NCBI GenBank assembly: GCA_031772625.1
Contig: CM062816.1
Span: 1,666,451,385 to 1,666,515,384 of the forward strand
Source of the DNA: Pinus tabuliformis
Taxonomy: Eukaryota > Streptophyta > Pinopsida > Pinales > Pinaceae
Length of the DNA stretch: 64,000 nt
Reading direction: 5' to 3'
Under the pieces are notes generated by a model. The model was not told where the DNA came from and did not search any database. It saw only the letters and a program-made list of their open reading frames with translations. Positions within the stretch are counted from its first letter, which is position 1, and every line of letters begins with the position of its first letter. Position numbers and translations under genes: made by a program. Shown in pieces: positions 1-10,003 of the stretch.

Positions 1-223
1 ACTTTTTACCATGTCATTTTTACCGTTTTACTGTTGAGGTTGAAAAAAGGGCTTTTGGCAAGAAACTTCCCGTGGTTGCTGCGGAAAATCCAACCGTCAG
101 AATCGAACGCCGTCTCTTCCAGGTATTTTACAACATCCTCCTCTTCAATTTCATCCGATTAAAATTGTGTTTTAGGTTTTAGTTTTGATTTTTGGGGGGT
201 TTTGGGTTTCAAAGTGCGCTCTG

Positions 224-363
224 CGGGGGACGCAGGTGCCCTTCGGGTGACCTGCGTCCCCCGACTTTTTCCTGTACAGGAAAAAGGTCAGGGGACGCAG
301 CCCACCTTCAGGTCAGCTGCGTCCCGACGCCCTGTGTTCTAAACGCGGGGTGCATCCCCCGCG
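224..363. repeat. Cluster of four GC-rich hairpins upstream of the PMD gene
   Basis: Four inverted repeats stand back to back in 140 bases. The first has a 14-bp perfect stem (224-237 with 250-263; core GGGGGACGCAGGT). The second is a perfect 22-bp palindrome (265-286) centred on CCTGTACAGG. The third has a 10-bp stem (292-301 with 316-325; GGGACGCAGC). The fourth has a 7-bp stem (344-350 with 357-363; CGCGGGG). They are far richer in GC than their surroundings. A short open frame across them is a by-product of composition. A related cluster lies at 9884-9979, at the other end of element A. Their position suggests a promoter, leader or LTR element; the function is unknown. Confidence 0.8.
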
Positions 364-459
364 AAAGGCGGAATTTGAAACCCCAAACTCCACAAGCAAC
401 CATTTAAAATTTCCCAAATGAATTCTAATCTTTGTTTCTTGGTGTGTAGGGCACTCACC

Positions 460-1680
460 ATGTTGGATTGGAGAGAAAGAGAGCACGAAGACGTTGATTT
501 AGCCGCAATTGAACATCAACCTTCCATTGATGCCCTAAAAGCATGCGGGCTATATAAATACTGGGCCATACCTGGCATGAGGGCTCAGGTGAGATTCTTA
601 GAATGGCTGGTTGAGAGATGGAACATTCAAGAGCAATGCTTTTACATAGGAGGGCACCAGCTCGAGATAGAGCCCTCTGATGTATACTTTCTCACTGGCT
701 TGCCAAATAGAGGCGAGCAACTCAATCTAGCCGGGACTAGGCCGGGTGGCCAATCCCTTGCTAGTCTCCGGGCGGATTGGTGCACACCCAATGCACACCA
801 TGCGAAAGGCGTGGAAATCAAACACATCTCTCTGCGTGAACTCAAAGTTATAGCTTTCACGGTTACCAGAATTTGCGGCGCGGCCGCTTTACATATTGCC
901 TCCGGGTCCCAAATGCGGATGGCGATTGACTGTTACCAAGGCACCATTTTCAACTGGTGTGATGCTGTGTCGGCTAATATGAAGAGCCAACTGACTAGGG
1001 CAAAGGACGGACGACTGAAGACCTTTGGATATGGGCCTCTAGTTGTGAGCTTTGCCTTAGAGAGAGTTCCGATGCTGATCCCTCAGCAACTCACTGTTGA
1101 TATCTTGGGTCCTCGGGAGCCAAAGCTGATACGATGGGTTACGGTGATGGCCCGGCATCCTGACGAGGGCGCGGCGGTTGTTCGATTCTCTGATAGTTAT
1201 TTTCACTGGTTAGAGGACCAGGTTTTTTCGATCCAGGACTTTCCGTATGCCGGAGTAGATTTTCGAGGTGATCCGGACATGGTTCTTCCACAGGGAGAAC
1301 AATGGGATGATAGAGGTACTTTATTTTTCACAAGTTTTCAAATTATGTATTTTTTTTGTTTTTTATATATATCGTCTCAAAACTGACAGTAATTTTTTTT
1401 TTAAAATGCAGATGTTGGTCCACAGCGCCCAGCCAACCTCCGGCCTTTTGAGAGGAGACATCCAGCTGCACCGGTACCGGCCCCACAGGACGCGGCTGCA
1501 GAGTCACTAGCTGAGTTGGAGCAGGATCTAGAGCGTCTGACGGTGGATATACCTGAGACTACCATAGATGATATTCCTATCAGACTTCAGCGCTATGTAG
1601 TCGCAGTCCCTGGACCGTTTAGGAGATTTTTGTGTAAGGTAGCCCTTGCAGTGGTGTCGTATAGGGAGCACCACCAGTGA
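460..1680 (+). CDS. Plant mobile domain (PMD/MAIN-like) protein, two exons
   Basis: The coding sequence is join(460..1315, 1412..1680), 374 residues. The N-terminal part carries the hallmarks of the plant mobile domain: an ALKACGLYKYW-like motif, RFLEWLVERW, and EPSDVYFLTGLP. This domain is known from MAIN/MAIL1-type proteins and from Mutator and Ty3/gypsy transposons. Exon 1 ends at AG|GTACTT (1315/1316). The acceptor TGCAG at 1407-1411 restores the frame, which then runs open to TGA at 1678-1680, so the intron is 96 bases. I chose the ATG at 460 because TGTGTAG just before 448 looks like an acceptor of a further 5' intron. An in-frame ATG at 418 would add 14 residues. The gene lies antisense to the gypsy element and converges on its RNase H gene with about 200 bases between stops. 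No stop or frameshift is seen, unlike most of the window, so it may still be functional. Its molecular activity cannot be read from sequence. Confidence 0.82.
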
Positions 1681-1880
1681 TTGGCTAGTCACTTTGTAGA
1701 CACATGTGACATTTTTGACTTTTTGTACTTTATCATTTTTGCCGATCATAAGGTGTTTTTCAACCTATGATCGAAGACGATGTATATTTTTTGACACACT
1801 CCTATCTATATATATATCACTATTACCGGCTTATCTTGTTTAACATATGTGATGAAATGTTTTTAAATTTACTTGCATGA

Positions 1881-2299
1881 TTATTGTAAATGTCTGTCCA
1901 ACATTCGAGAAGCAATTGCATCTGCTAATGTATTTAAAGACCTTGGATATGCTGATATTCAATGTAATCAAATTCACGTTCCAAGAGACGCACTCTCAAA
2001 AACAACCTTAATAACACAGGATTTCTAATGGCATAAACTCTATTAAGCTGTAATACAACAAGTTCAGAATCTAACCTCACTATCAAACGTCGAATTCCAA
2101 ATGAAATAGATTCGGATAATAATTCAACCACTGCACTGTATTCTGCAATGTTGTTCGTTGTTTGACCGAGGCTTACCCCATGCATAGAAACTAACTCGTC
2201 AGAGGGTGAATAGATAACCCAAGCTGCGGAAGAGATATTCCGTGTACTACGACAAGCACCATCAGCAAATCCAATGTATGTTTGGAGAGGCGTCGACAT
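1881..2299 (-). pseudogene. Archaeal-type RNase H (aRH) located after integrase, one frameshift
   Basis: The reading starts at ATG 2299 (MSTPLQTYIGFADGACRS) and shows the RNase H pattern: first Asp in GFADGA, Glu in NNIAEY and Asp in RLDSEL. Near 1950 the frame runs into TAA, but a neighbouring frame continues with the family ending (NTLADAIASRMLDRHLQ) to a stop at 1881-1883. One small indel therefore separates the body from its last catalytic Asp. The gene is separate from pol, with 142 bases between them. The ATG directly follows a splice-acceptor-like TTGATATTGCAG, so it may have been made from a spliced message. In Tat elements this extra enzyme is thought to replace the degenerate RNase H of the RT. 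A longer reading from a GTG at 2353 adds hydrophobic residues that I regard as the translated intron end. Confidence 0.75.
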
Positions 2300-2440
2300 C
2301 TGCAATATCAAGAGTAAAACCAAGATAAGCCAGAATAACGACGAAAAACACACTCTCTAAGCTAAGCACACTGACTAAACTAACAAACATACTAGCTAGA
2401 AAGAAACCTAACCTAACTAAAAATTCTCCATACCCACCAC

Positions 2441-5400
2441 TTAAGCATAATACCTCTTTAGGTAAAGTCCATTTCTGGGTTTACCCAAAGAGTCCCCATC
2501 AAAATCTACCAGCTCATAAGCCCCTTTTGCTAGCTTTCGCTTTACAATGTAGGGTCCATGCCACATAGGAACGAATTTTCCAGCACCTAGCTTATCGTTA
2601 GCTTGATCATATAATAGCACTAGGTCTCCCTCCGAAAAACTTCGAGGGGTCACATTTCTATCATACTGAGCTTTCATTCGCTTCGCGTGAGTCTCGATTG
2701 CTAATGCAGCGTCACGTCGAGTCTCATCTAATTTAGCTAAGTACAATAAACGTTTCTCCTCTTCGGAAGTAGCTGGAAGTAATTCGACAGCCATTTGAAG
2801 TGATGGGATTTCGCATTCAATGGGTAACACAGCTTCCAAGCCATAAACTAGCTGGAAAGGAGTGAACCCTGTTGAAGTTTTCACTGAGGTTCGGTATGCC
2901 CATAGCGCAGAAAATAACATGTTGTGCCAATTCGACCGATGAATACCAATGGTTCGTCGGATCATGATAACCAGAACTTTGTTGATAGACTCAACCAAAC
3001 CGTTGGCTTGCGGATAATAAGGAGTAGGGCTATCGTGGCGCAAACCAAGCTGGCTTGTAAGCTCAGTCATCATGATGTTTCGAAAATGGCTCCCATGGTC
3101 AGTAATGATTGCTTGTGGGACACCAAACCTAGTTATAATATGATTGAATACGAAAACTGCAGCTGTTTTTCCGCTTGCGTCGAATGTAGGCATCGCCTCG
3201 GCCCATTTAGTGAAATAATCAACCGCGAGGATGATATACGCATGCCCCCCGGCCGAGTGAGGGTTACAAGTAATAAAGTCGATACCCCATTTGGCGAATG
3301 GACCAACGGCAATTATAGGGTGGAGAGGAGCAGGTGGTGCACGCATCTTGCAATCAAACACTTGACAGTTGTGGCATTTCCGGATTGCAATGATACAATC
3401 TTTAAACATAGACGGCCAGAAATAGCCAGCGCGCAACACCTTCTGAGCTGTGGCATACCCAGACATATGACCGCCACATGCTCCAGAGTGACAATCATTC
3501 AAAACCCTCTCAGCCTCTTCGTGAGTTAAACAACGTCGAAAAACTAAGTCTGCCCCCCGGCGATAAAGTGTATCTCCAATAATTTTGTATTGCTGGGATT
3601 GAAACCGAATTTTTCGACGTTCCGCCTTTGAAGCTTCAGGCCGAAAGGTTTGGGTTTGGAGATAGATGATTATATCCCCGTACCACGGATCTAAAGTACT
3701 GATAAGAAACAAAGATTCGTCCGCAATGGACTCCTCTGCCACAGTCTCTGTGTCAGCACGAGGGAAATCACACATCAATTCTGCAAAAACCAAAGATTTC
3801 TTAGACTTGGACTTCTGGAATTCCAAGTCGAACTCTTGCAGGATAACGATCCATTTAGAGTACTTGCCCCCTAGCAATTGTTTTGTCAAAATGTAAATCA
3901 TAGGGTTGCAATCCGAAATAACTGTAGTTTTACGGAGAAGAATGTAGTGACGAAAACGCTGGACAGCTTGAACGGCTGCCAGGGCCAATTTCTCCACATG
4001 CGAATATTTTAGCTCAGTGGGATTTAAGGTCCGACTGAGATAATATATCACATGTTCCGCTCCGAATTCATCTTCTTGAACTAACACCATTCCAATGGTG
4101 GAATGCGAAGCTGCGAGGTATAAGAAGTAGTCCTGGTTGTAGTTGGGAGGATGCAACAACGGTGCATGGGTTAACGCGTGTTTAAGTGCATCAAAAGATT
4201 GTTGGGCAATCTCGTCCCAAAAGAATTGAGCGTTCTGTTTCAACAACCGTGTAAAACCTTTAGTGACCTCGGCGTAGTTTGGGATGAATCGGCGTAAAAA
4301 GTTCGCTTTCCCTTGCAAACTTTGGAGTTGGCGCAAACTCGAAGGAGGAGGCAATTTGATGATAGCTTCGACCTTTGAGGGATCGACGCGAATGCCAGCT
4401 TTTGAAACAACAAAGCCTAGCAATCGACCTGTTTCTATACAGAAAACACACTTGTGGGGATTCAACCGAATTCGATAATGCCTACACCTCATAAAGATTG
4501 CTCGTAAGTGGACAAGGTGATCAGCTCGATGTAAAGAATGAGCAGGCAAATCATCGAGATACGGTTGCACAATGTGCTTGATGTCATGAAATGCGTAAGA
4601 CATCGTCGGTTGAAAAGTGGCCCCAACATTCTTAAGCCCAAAAGGTAATTTGCAATAAGCAAATGTCCCCCATGGACAAATGAATGCCGTTTTTGGTTGG
4701 TCGGCAGGTAGAATATTGATTTGATTATAGCCCGAAAAACCATCCATAAAGGAAAACATTTCACTTCCGGCACAATCATCAATAATTTGATCGATATAAG
4801 GCGTAGGATAGTTGTCTTTTGGACAAGCTCGATTTATATCCCTATAGTCGATACAGATTCTTATTGTTCCTTGTTTCTTGTTGACCGGAACAATATTCGA
4901 TACCCAATCCGTTAACGGGATCGGATAAATGAAACCTGCTTTCAACAGCTTTTTGACTTCTGCTTTAATCGCAGCCGCTTTTCGAGGGTGAATCTGACGC
5001 AACCGTTGCCAGACGGGTTTAGCATCCGGGTAGGTTTTTATTTCATGAACAACAATGGCAGGATCGATTCCTGGCATTTCCTCGTAAGACCAGGCAAACA
5101 CGTCGCGGAATTTTTGGAATAGGGCCTTGTAAGTTTGGATTTCATCTTCTGTACATGCGGCACCTATATGAATGTTCTCCTCAATTCCGGGCTTCACTGA
5201 AATGTCAATGGGAATAGTGCGAGAAATATTCCCTAAATTCAACTCTGAATCAGGATGTTTCATTGGATTTTGAGCGTCTTTGACATATTCAGCGGTAAAG
5301 ATAGATGAAAAATCATTTTCAAGAACATCATCTTCAGGTAAAAACAAAGATCTGTGATGGAGATCTTCCCATGGTAGATCGTCTACACTTAGGATTTCGC

Positions 5401-7015
5401 GAAGTTGTTCATCAGATGACACGACTTCGGGAAACGCTATCCATTCTAAGGATGATGTGAAAAGTGATTCTTCACTGACCACATTCATTTGGTCGATTTG
5501 GGTTGAACGCGAGTCGGTAAAAGACACGACAGCTTCATAAGCAATCTCATATGGACTCAAAGGCATAGCATCACCGAATGAGTCTATCTCAGATTCAGAT
5601 GGGATGATCCAAGGATCATCATAAATAATGTTCTCTGATGTAATCATATGAATTGATGCAAATGAAGGGTCTGCATTGATTGGAGGGAAATGAAAAGTTC
5701 CCAGTAAACCGGAATCTTTAACTAAACCTACGCCAACGTCCCTATAAGGGATTGTCGTCTTACCGACATGCTGGATACTCTCTGAAGAGGCTGGGTCGGA
5801 TGAAAAGTATGTCAGCTGATCAATAGTCACGATCTTACCGTTATATGGAAACTTAATTACTCTGAAGACCGATGAAACGACCGCCGTCATAGCATATGAC
5901 CAATTTCGACCCAAAAGAAGGTTGTAGTCTAGAGGGGCATCAACCACTTCCACATCCAGACTAACGGTTTTACCTTCTACCCCTATAGGTAATTCCTGTA
6001 GAATACCAAACGGACGGAACCCACGGCCATCAAAGGCCTTAAGGATGGTGGGGGATTGGTTCAACGAAGGAGAAACAAGAGATCTCCAACATTGAATCGA
6101 CATAATACACGTAGAAGCTCCCTCATCAATCACAGTCCGATGAATAGGCCTGTTTTTGACTATCACTGGGATTTGGAAAGCCATTTGATGGGGTAGACGC
6201 GGTGTACTATTTTCTAGATCGAAGATTATCAGGTTCGGGTCCTGAACATCAACAGCTCCGATAGCCGACAAAAGTAATTTTCGTTGTGCTGGGCATGATT
6301 GCAGCACTTCTAACGCCGACATTGCTGAGGGTGAAACAGCTAAGTCCTCAACAATGTTGTAATTCTGGGCTGCTCTCGCATGTGGATTGAAAGCAGACCT
6401 TCGAAGTACACCCTTGGCGGGCGGTTTGATTACTAAGTCCGGGTTAGGTTTCTCGATTTGTAGTGGATCGGAACCAGGAGCTGAGGTTGATGGGTTAGAG
6501 TGAGAAGATTCTGCTTCCTTACCATCAACAGGATTCTTACTACCATAATCTTGCGATCGAGTCACAATCCTCACATGAGACATCATCGAAATGGGTTCTT
6601 CACTGGCAGTCGAGGAAGAACCTATCATCTTACTCTCCTGCTTTGGAAATGGATCTTTCAACACAGCAGGAGGGGGAGAACCTTTGACTATTTTCACAAC
6701 CTCGGCCCGGTGAGGGCAATCTCTTGTAAAATGATCCTCTTCACAAATAAGACAAGGATATCGAGGTTTGCGCTTTTCGTCATTGGTTTCCGACTTTTCT
6801 GTTTTCTCCTTTGGAGCCTTGTCTGCTTTAGCCTTCTTCTTTCCTTTCTTCTTTCCACCGTTTTTTGATTTGGCCGTAGATGAGTCTACAGCGTGAATAT
6901 CAGCGGAAAGTTCAGGAGAAGACTCTCCTGTCGGGGAATCAGGCAAGGTGATTATAGGAGTAGTAGAACTCTTGGAAGACTTCTTCTTGCTCTTAGTGTT
7001 CACCGTACCAATCAT
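2441..7015 (-). CDS. pol: Gypsy pol polyprotein: zinc knuckle, protease, RT, RNase H, integrase (intact frame)
   Basis: An uninterrupted 1524-codon frame. In order: a Lys-rich stretch; a CCHC zinc knuckle at residues 88-100 (CLICEEDHFTRDC); a protease with DEGAST at 297-302, where DS/TGA is usual; reverse transcriptase about 685-870 with YLDD at 819-822; a connection/RNase H about 930-1085; integrase with an HHCC zinc finger (H1176, H1183, C1214, C1217) and a DDE core (D1245, D1306, E1342); and the C-terminal GPY-like region ending in YLKRYY. The RNase H starts LYLAASHSTIG, lacking the first catalytic Asp, as is usual for Tat elements. The frame is open upstream of the ATG to about 7156 and continues the sense of gag in the -1 register, so the true product is probably a Gag-Pol fusion. 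Having no stop in 4.6 kb suggests a fairly young copy, although gag and aRH are damaged. Confidence 0.93.
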   Translation of the reverse strand: MIGTVNTKSKKKSSKSSTTPIITLPDSPTGESSPELSADIHAVDSSTAKSKNGGKKKGKKKAKADKAPKEKTEKSETNDEKRKPRYPCLICEEDHFTRDCPHRAEVVKIVKGSPPPAVLKDPFPKQESKMIGSSSTASEEPISMMSHVRIVTRSQDYGSKNPVDGKEAESSHSNPSTSAPGSDPLQIEKPNPDLVIKPPAKGVLRRSAFNPHARAAQNYNIVEDLAVSPSAMSALEVLQSCPAQRKLLLSAIGAVDVQDPNLIIFDLENSTPRLPHQMAFQIPVIVKNRPIHRTVIDEGASTCIMSIQCWRSLVSPSLNQSPTILKAFDGRGFRPFGILQELPIGVEGKTVSLDVEVVDAPLDYNLLLGRNWSYAMTAVVSSVFRVIKFPYNGKIVTIDQLTYFSSDPASSESIQHVGKTTIPYRDVGVGLVKDSGLLGTFHFPPINADPSFASIHMITSENIIYDDPWIIPSESEIDSFGDAMPLSPYEIAYEAVVSFTDSRSTQIDQMNVVSEESLFTSSLEWIAFPEVVSSDEQLREILSVDDLPWEDLHHRSLFLPEDDVLENDFSSIFTAEYVKDAQNPMKHPDSELNLGNISRTIPIDISVKPGIEENIHIGAACTEDEIQTYKALFQKFRDVFAWSYEEMPGIDPAIVVHEIKTYPDAKPVWQRLRQIHPRKAAAIKAEVKKLLKAGFIYPIPLTDWVSNIVPVNKKQGTIRICIDYRDINRACPKDNYPTPYIDQIIDDCAGSEMFSFMDGFSGYNQINILPADQPKTAFICPWGTFAYCKLPFGLKNVGATFQPTMSYAFHDIKHIVQPYLDDLPAHSLHRADHLVHLRAIFMRCRHYRIRLNPHKCVFCIETGRLLGFVVSKAGIRVDPSKVEAIIKLPPPSSLRQLQSLQGKANFLRRFIPNYAEVTKGFTRLLKQNAQFFWDEIAQQSFDALKHALTHAPLLHPPNYNQDYFLYLAASHSTIGMVLVQEDEFGAEHVIYYLSRTLNPTELKYSHVEKLALAAVQAVQRFRHYILLRKTTVISDCNPMIYILTKQLLGGKYSKWIVILQEFDLEFQKSKSKKSLVFAELMCDFPRADTETVAEESIADESLFLISTLDPWYGDIIIYLQTQTFRPEASKAERRKIRFQSQQYKIIGDTLYRRGADLVFRRCLTHEEAERVLNDCHSGACGGHMSGYATAQKVLRAGYFWPSMFKDCIIAIRKCHNCQVFDCKMRAPPAPLHPIIAVGPFAKWGIDFITCNPHSAGGHAYIILAVDYFTKWAEAMPTFDASGKTAAVFVFNHIITRFGVPQAIITDHGSHFRNIMMTELTSQLGLRHDSPTPYYPQANGLVESINKVLVIMIRRTIGIHRSNWHNMLFSALWAYRTSVKTSTGFTPFQLVYGLEAVLPIECEIPSLQMAVELLPATSEEEKRLLYLAKLDETRRDAALAIETHAKRMKAQYDRNVTPRSFSEGDLVLLYDQANDKLGAGKFVPMWHGPYIVKRKLAKGAYELVDFDGDSLGKPRNGLYLKRYYA

Positions 7016-7158
7016 ACCATCAGTGGCATGAGATCCCGAAGGAGCAGCAGCAATTTGATTCGATTTTGGAAGATCCGGAATCTTCTCGTGTAACGTACCC
7101 GACTGAGTATAAACTAAGTCAAGGTACTGCGCCTGAGCAATAACTTGCTCCTCAGTAA

Positions 7159-9606
7159 CTACCCGGCCTTAGCTACATCTTCAATAATCTTCGGTAATAA
7201 TGATTTAACAAACCATTCAGCTAAGATTTGGTCCGGAATAAAAACTTTCACTAACCTTCTTCGACGTCTCCACTCATGAATGTGATCGGAAATATACGTG
7301 GACGTCGATTGTTTTAGTGAAGTTAATAACTCCGTGCCGTTATCGTATCTGACCGGCAACTGAAAGTGAGTTAAGAACGAGGTAGCTAACTGGCTAAAAT
7401 TGTAAAAAGAGGCCCGTGGTAACTCAATGTACCACTTGGCCGCGAGACCAATGAGTGTACGCTGAAAAAGACGTAAGCGGATCGAATCATCTGAGATAGA
7501 ATTTGAAGCACACCAGAGGTGGTAAGTCATCACATGATTCGACGGGTCCTCTCTAGGCTTACCTTCGAACTTGGGTATATCACTGGGCAACTTATTTGGC
7601 ATTGGCGGCCAGAACTGAAGATATTAAATTGGATCATTCGTTAGGCGCTTCAAATCTGGTAAATCCAAAGTTGCGATAAACGGTAATTGCCGATTAGGAT
7701 CTCTAAAACTTTGAGTCATGACACCAGCCCCAGGAGGAGGATATCCAGGATAACTAGGAACAGGAATCGCATTAGGGATATTATATCCTCCTGGAAAACT
7801 AGGATTAACCGGACCGTACTGGGGTTGTTGAGGTTGTTGATAAGTGTACCCAGGATACGGTTGATACTGGTAAACTGGCTGCTGGACAGCTTGCCTCTGT
7901 TGGTACTGTCCCTGGTACGGTTGTTGAACAAATTGAGGTTGAGAAGTGACAACCGTACTTATACCAGGTTGACCCATAGGCATCTGGACCGTGGTTTGAA
8001 TCGTAGGTCCAGACAACGGTAAAGATGCCTGAGGAGTGGTTGCAGAGACAGTAGAAACCGGAGCTGTCGATACTCCAGAAGTAAGTGCGGTAGATGCAGT
8101 GGTAGTTGCCGCAGCCATTTGAGATGGAGTACTAGGTGCAATTGGCGGCTGAGTAACTACCGAAGTTACAGAAGTTTGAACATTTGACTGGGCAGGTTGC
8201 GGTTGCTGGGGTGAACCAGATACTACGGGTTGTCCAGCTTGAGGTACCAACTGTATACTTGGCTGCAACACCTGTTGACCCTGTGATGGATCCCACACTA
8301 ACATTCCAGGGTATTGACCCGTAACAGGTTGAGAATACTGAGGCCCATAACCGGATTGAGGATAGGATTGATAATTGAAAGGTGCAGTTCCCACACCTTG
8401 ACCATATGACTGACCTTGAGGTGGTTGATAACCTTGACTCGAGTATTGACCTTGAGGTTGATAACCTTGGGGTAAATACTGATACTGGGGTTGACCTTGA
8501 CCTTGAGGTTGGTACCCTTGAGGTTGATACCCTTGGGGTTGATACCCTTGGGGTTGCCATCCTTGAGGTTGCCATCCTTGAGGTTGATATTGATACTGAG
8601 GTTGACCCTGGGGTACATATTGAGGCTGGGGTTGACCTTGAGGCATGTATTGTACCATAGGCACATACTGGCCTTGAGGTTGCCCCCCAGACACGATTTG
8701 TGTACCATGAGGCTGCCCCCCAGGCGTTAACTGAGGCTGCCCCCCAGGCGGTAATTGGCCACCTTGAGGGTGGGAAACGGGAACTGAACCTGACATCATG
8801 TAAATGTCTCCTACACCCAATGGTATATTACCACTGTTTCCAGTTAATAACCCATGATCAACGGGTTGAGGAGATGCCCCCGCAAAGGTACCAGAAAGTG
8901 CTTGATACCCAGTGGGAACAGAAGGACCGCCGTGTAAGAAAGATTCAGGACTTTGAGTAAACACGGACGACTGACTAGACATATTTACAGGAGTATGAAT
9001 ACCTCCAGGTGGGAAAGGAGTACGAGGTGGAGAAAAACTTATCCCTGAGTTGTCTAAATAATTAGTTAACGAAAGGTACCAAGTAGTACTTCTAGGAGGA
9101 CTGTAAAAGACAGATTCACGCTCCCTGAGCTCAATAGTAAGTTGATCTTCAAGGTGAGAAACGCCTATTTCTTCCTTTGGAGCAAGTTCTTCGATAGCAA
9201 TCAAACCAGTAGGAAGATTTTCGGTGATAATTCGTTCTATTCTCGGTGAATCTGGAACACTAGAAGTTGGAGTAATAGGTTCAGATATTTCAGGTTCTTC
9301 GCCTGTATCACTAGCAGACGAAAAACTACCAACAAGCTCAGAAACTGTAACAGCTTCAGGATTATAACCTGTCTCTAGACTTTGGTAATCTGGATGGACT
9401 ACCAAGGAAGATTCTCCTTCTTCAGGTGAACCTACTTTACTGCCACTAGGAGGAGTTACAAGGACCTTCAACCCTTCGTACTGACCCGGGACGTCTTCAG
9501 GAGATCCACCCCGTGATCTACGGAGTTTCCTCAACAAATCAGTTCCGGTAACAATCTCAGGTGACTTGCCCCGAACTCTACGGGACTGTCTCGGTAATTC
9601 CGCCAC
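7159..9606 (-). pseudogene. gag: Gag of element A: disordered Q/P/G-rich front plus Retrotrans_gag core, one stop
   Basis: The frame begins at 9606 with GTG where ATG is expected (GTG GCG GAA). A stop lies just upstream and the next in-frame Met is about 200 codons away, so the start codon looks mutated. Residues 1-200 are acidic and Ser/Pro-rich. Residues 230-600 are low-complexity Gln/Pro/Gly/Tyr, with pentapeptide repeats at 341-370. A TAA at 7624-7626 interrupts the frame, which resumes at once and contains the conserved gag core (KFEGKPREDPSNHVMTYHLW, then AAKWYIELP). It ends at TAG 7159-7161, and pol continues in the -1 frame directly there. Gag forms the particle that packages element RNA. 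The 600-residue front is much longer than a usual gypsy gag. The stop and lost ATG imply this copy is not autonomous. Confidence 0.85.
8497..8586 (-). repeat. 15-bp tandem repeats encoding QPQG(Y/W) in gag
   Basis: Six consecutive in-frame units of 15 bases encode Gln-Pro-Gln-Gly followed by Trp, Trp, Tyr, Tyr, Tyr and Gln. Related QPQ(Y/G) units extend on both sides to about 8660 and 8400. The period is a multiple of three, so unit gain or loss keeps the frame. Confidence 0.9.
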
Positions 9607-9883
9607 AGCTAAAAACTTTTAACTACTACACACGAAAACAAAATAAAAATTTTAAATCAAACCACCTAAAGTCTCTAAAGAACCAAACAAATTTGAATCA
9701 CACGCCTAAAGAATCTAGAGCGTCAAACCAAGCACAAACAGTAGCCTTTCAGACCGAAAGCGCTAGTTGGTGATGAAGCCCAACATCGCTGGATTCAGTA
9801 CAGAAGTGGCGGGTGGAACAGTTACCCCAGCAACCTGCTTAATGAATAGACTGGACCAAGTTCCTCCATTTTAACCTTTACAG

Positions 9884-9979
9884 GGGGACGCACCTGCCCC
9901 TTTACATACAGAGCGTCCGAAGACGCAGCTTTTGTGAACATTGGGTGCGTCCCCGCAGGTAAGGTTGAGAGAACCTGCG
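9884..9979. repeat. GC-rich hairpin cluster at the 5' side of element A
   Basis: GGGGACGCACC (9884-9894) pairs perfectly with GGTGCGTCCCC (9944-9954). Nested inside is GCGTC/GACGC (9913-9917 with 9922-9926). It is followed by CGCAGGT/ACCTGCG (9954-9960 with 9973-9979). The motifs (GGGACGCA, CTGCGT) are shared with the cluster at 224-363, although the two blocks do not align base for base. The block lies just after the putative TATA box, so it would be in the 5' untranslated RNA. Confidence 0.7.
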
Positions 9980-9995
9980 TACCCAGAGATAAATA

Positions 9996-10003
9996 CATTT
10001 ATA
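9996..10003 (-). promoter_or_regulatory. TATA-like box (TATAAATG) of element A
   Basis: On the minus strand TATAAATG sits about 390 bases before the gag start and about 20 bases before the hairpin cluster. This suits a retrotransposon promoter with transcription starting near 9965-9975. It is a single weak motif without a second LTR copy to confirm it. Confidence 0.35.

Noticed and set aside
192..407. 71-codon plus-strand open frame at the left end
   Set aside because: It is created by the GC-rich hairpin cluster; no domain and no codon-like pattern.
2924..3529. 201-codon plus-strand frame inside pol of element A
   Set aside because: Shadow of the integrase frame on the opposite strand.
8132..8730. 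Several overlapping frames on both strands over the gag repeats
   Set aside because: A 15-bp repeat with no stop is open in several frames; only the gag frame continues into a known domain.
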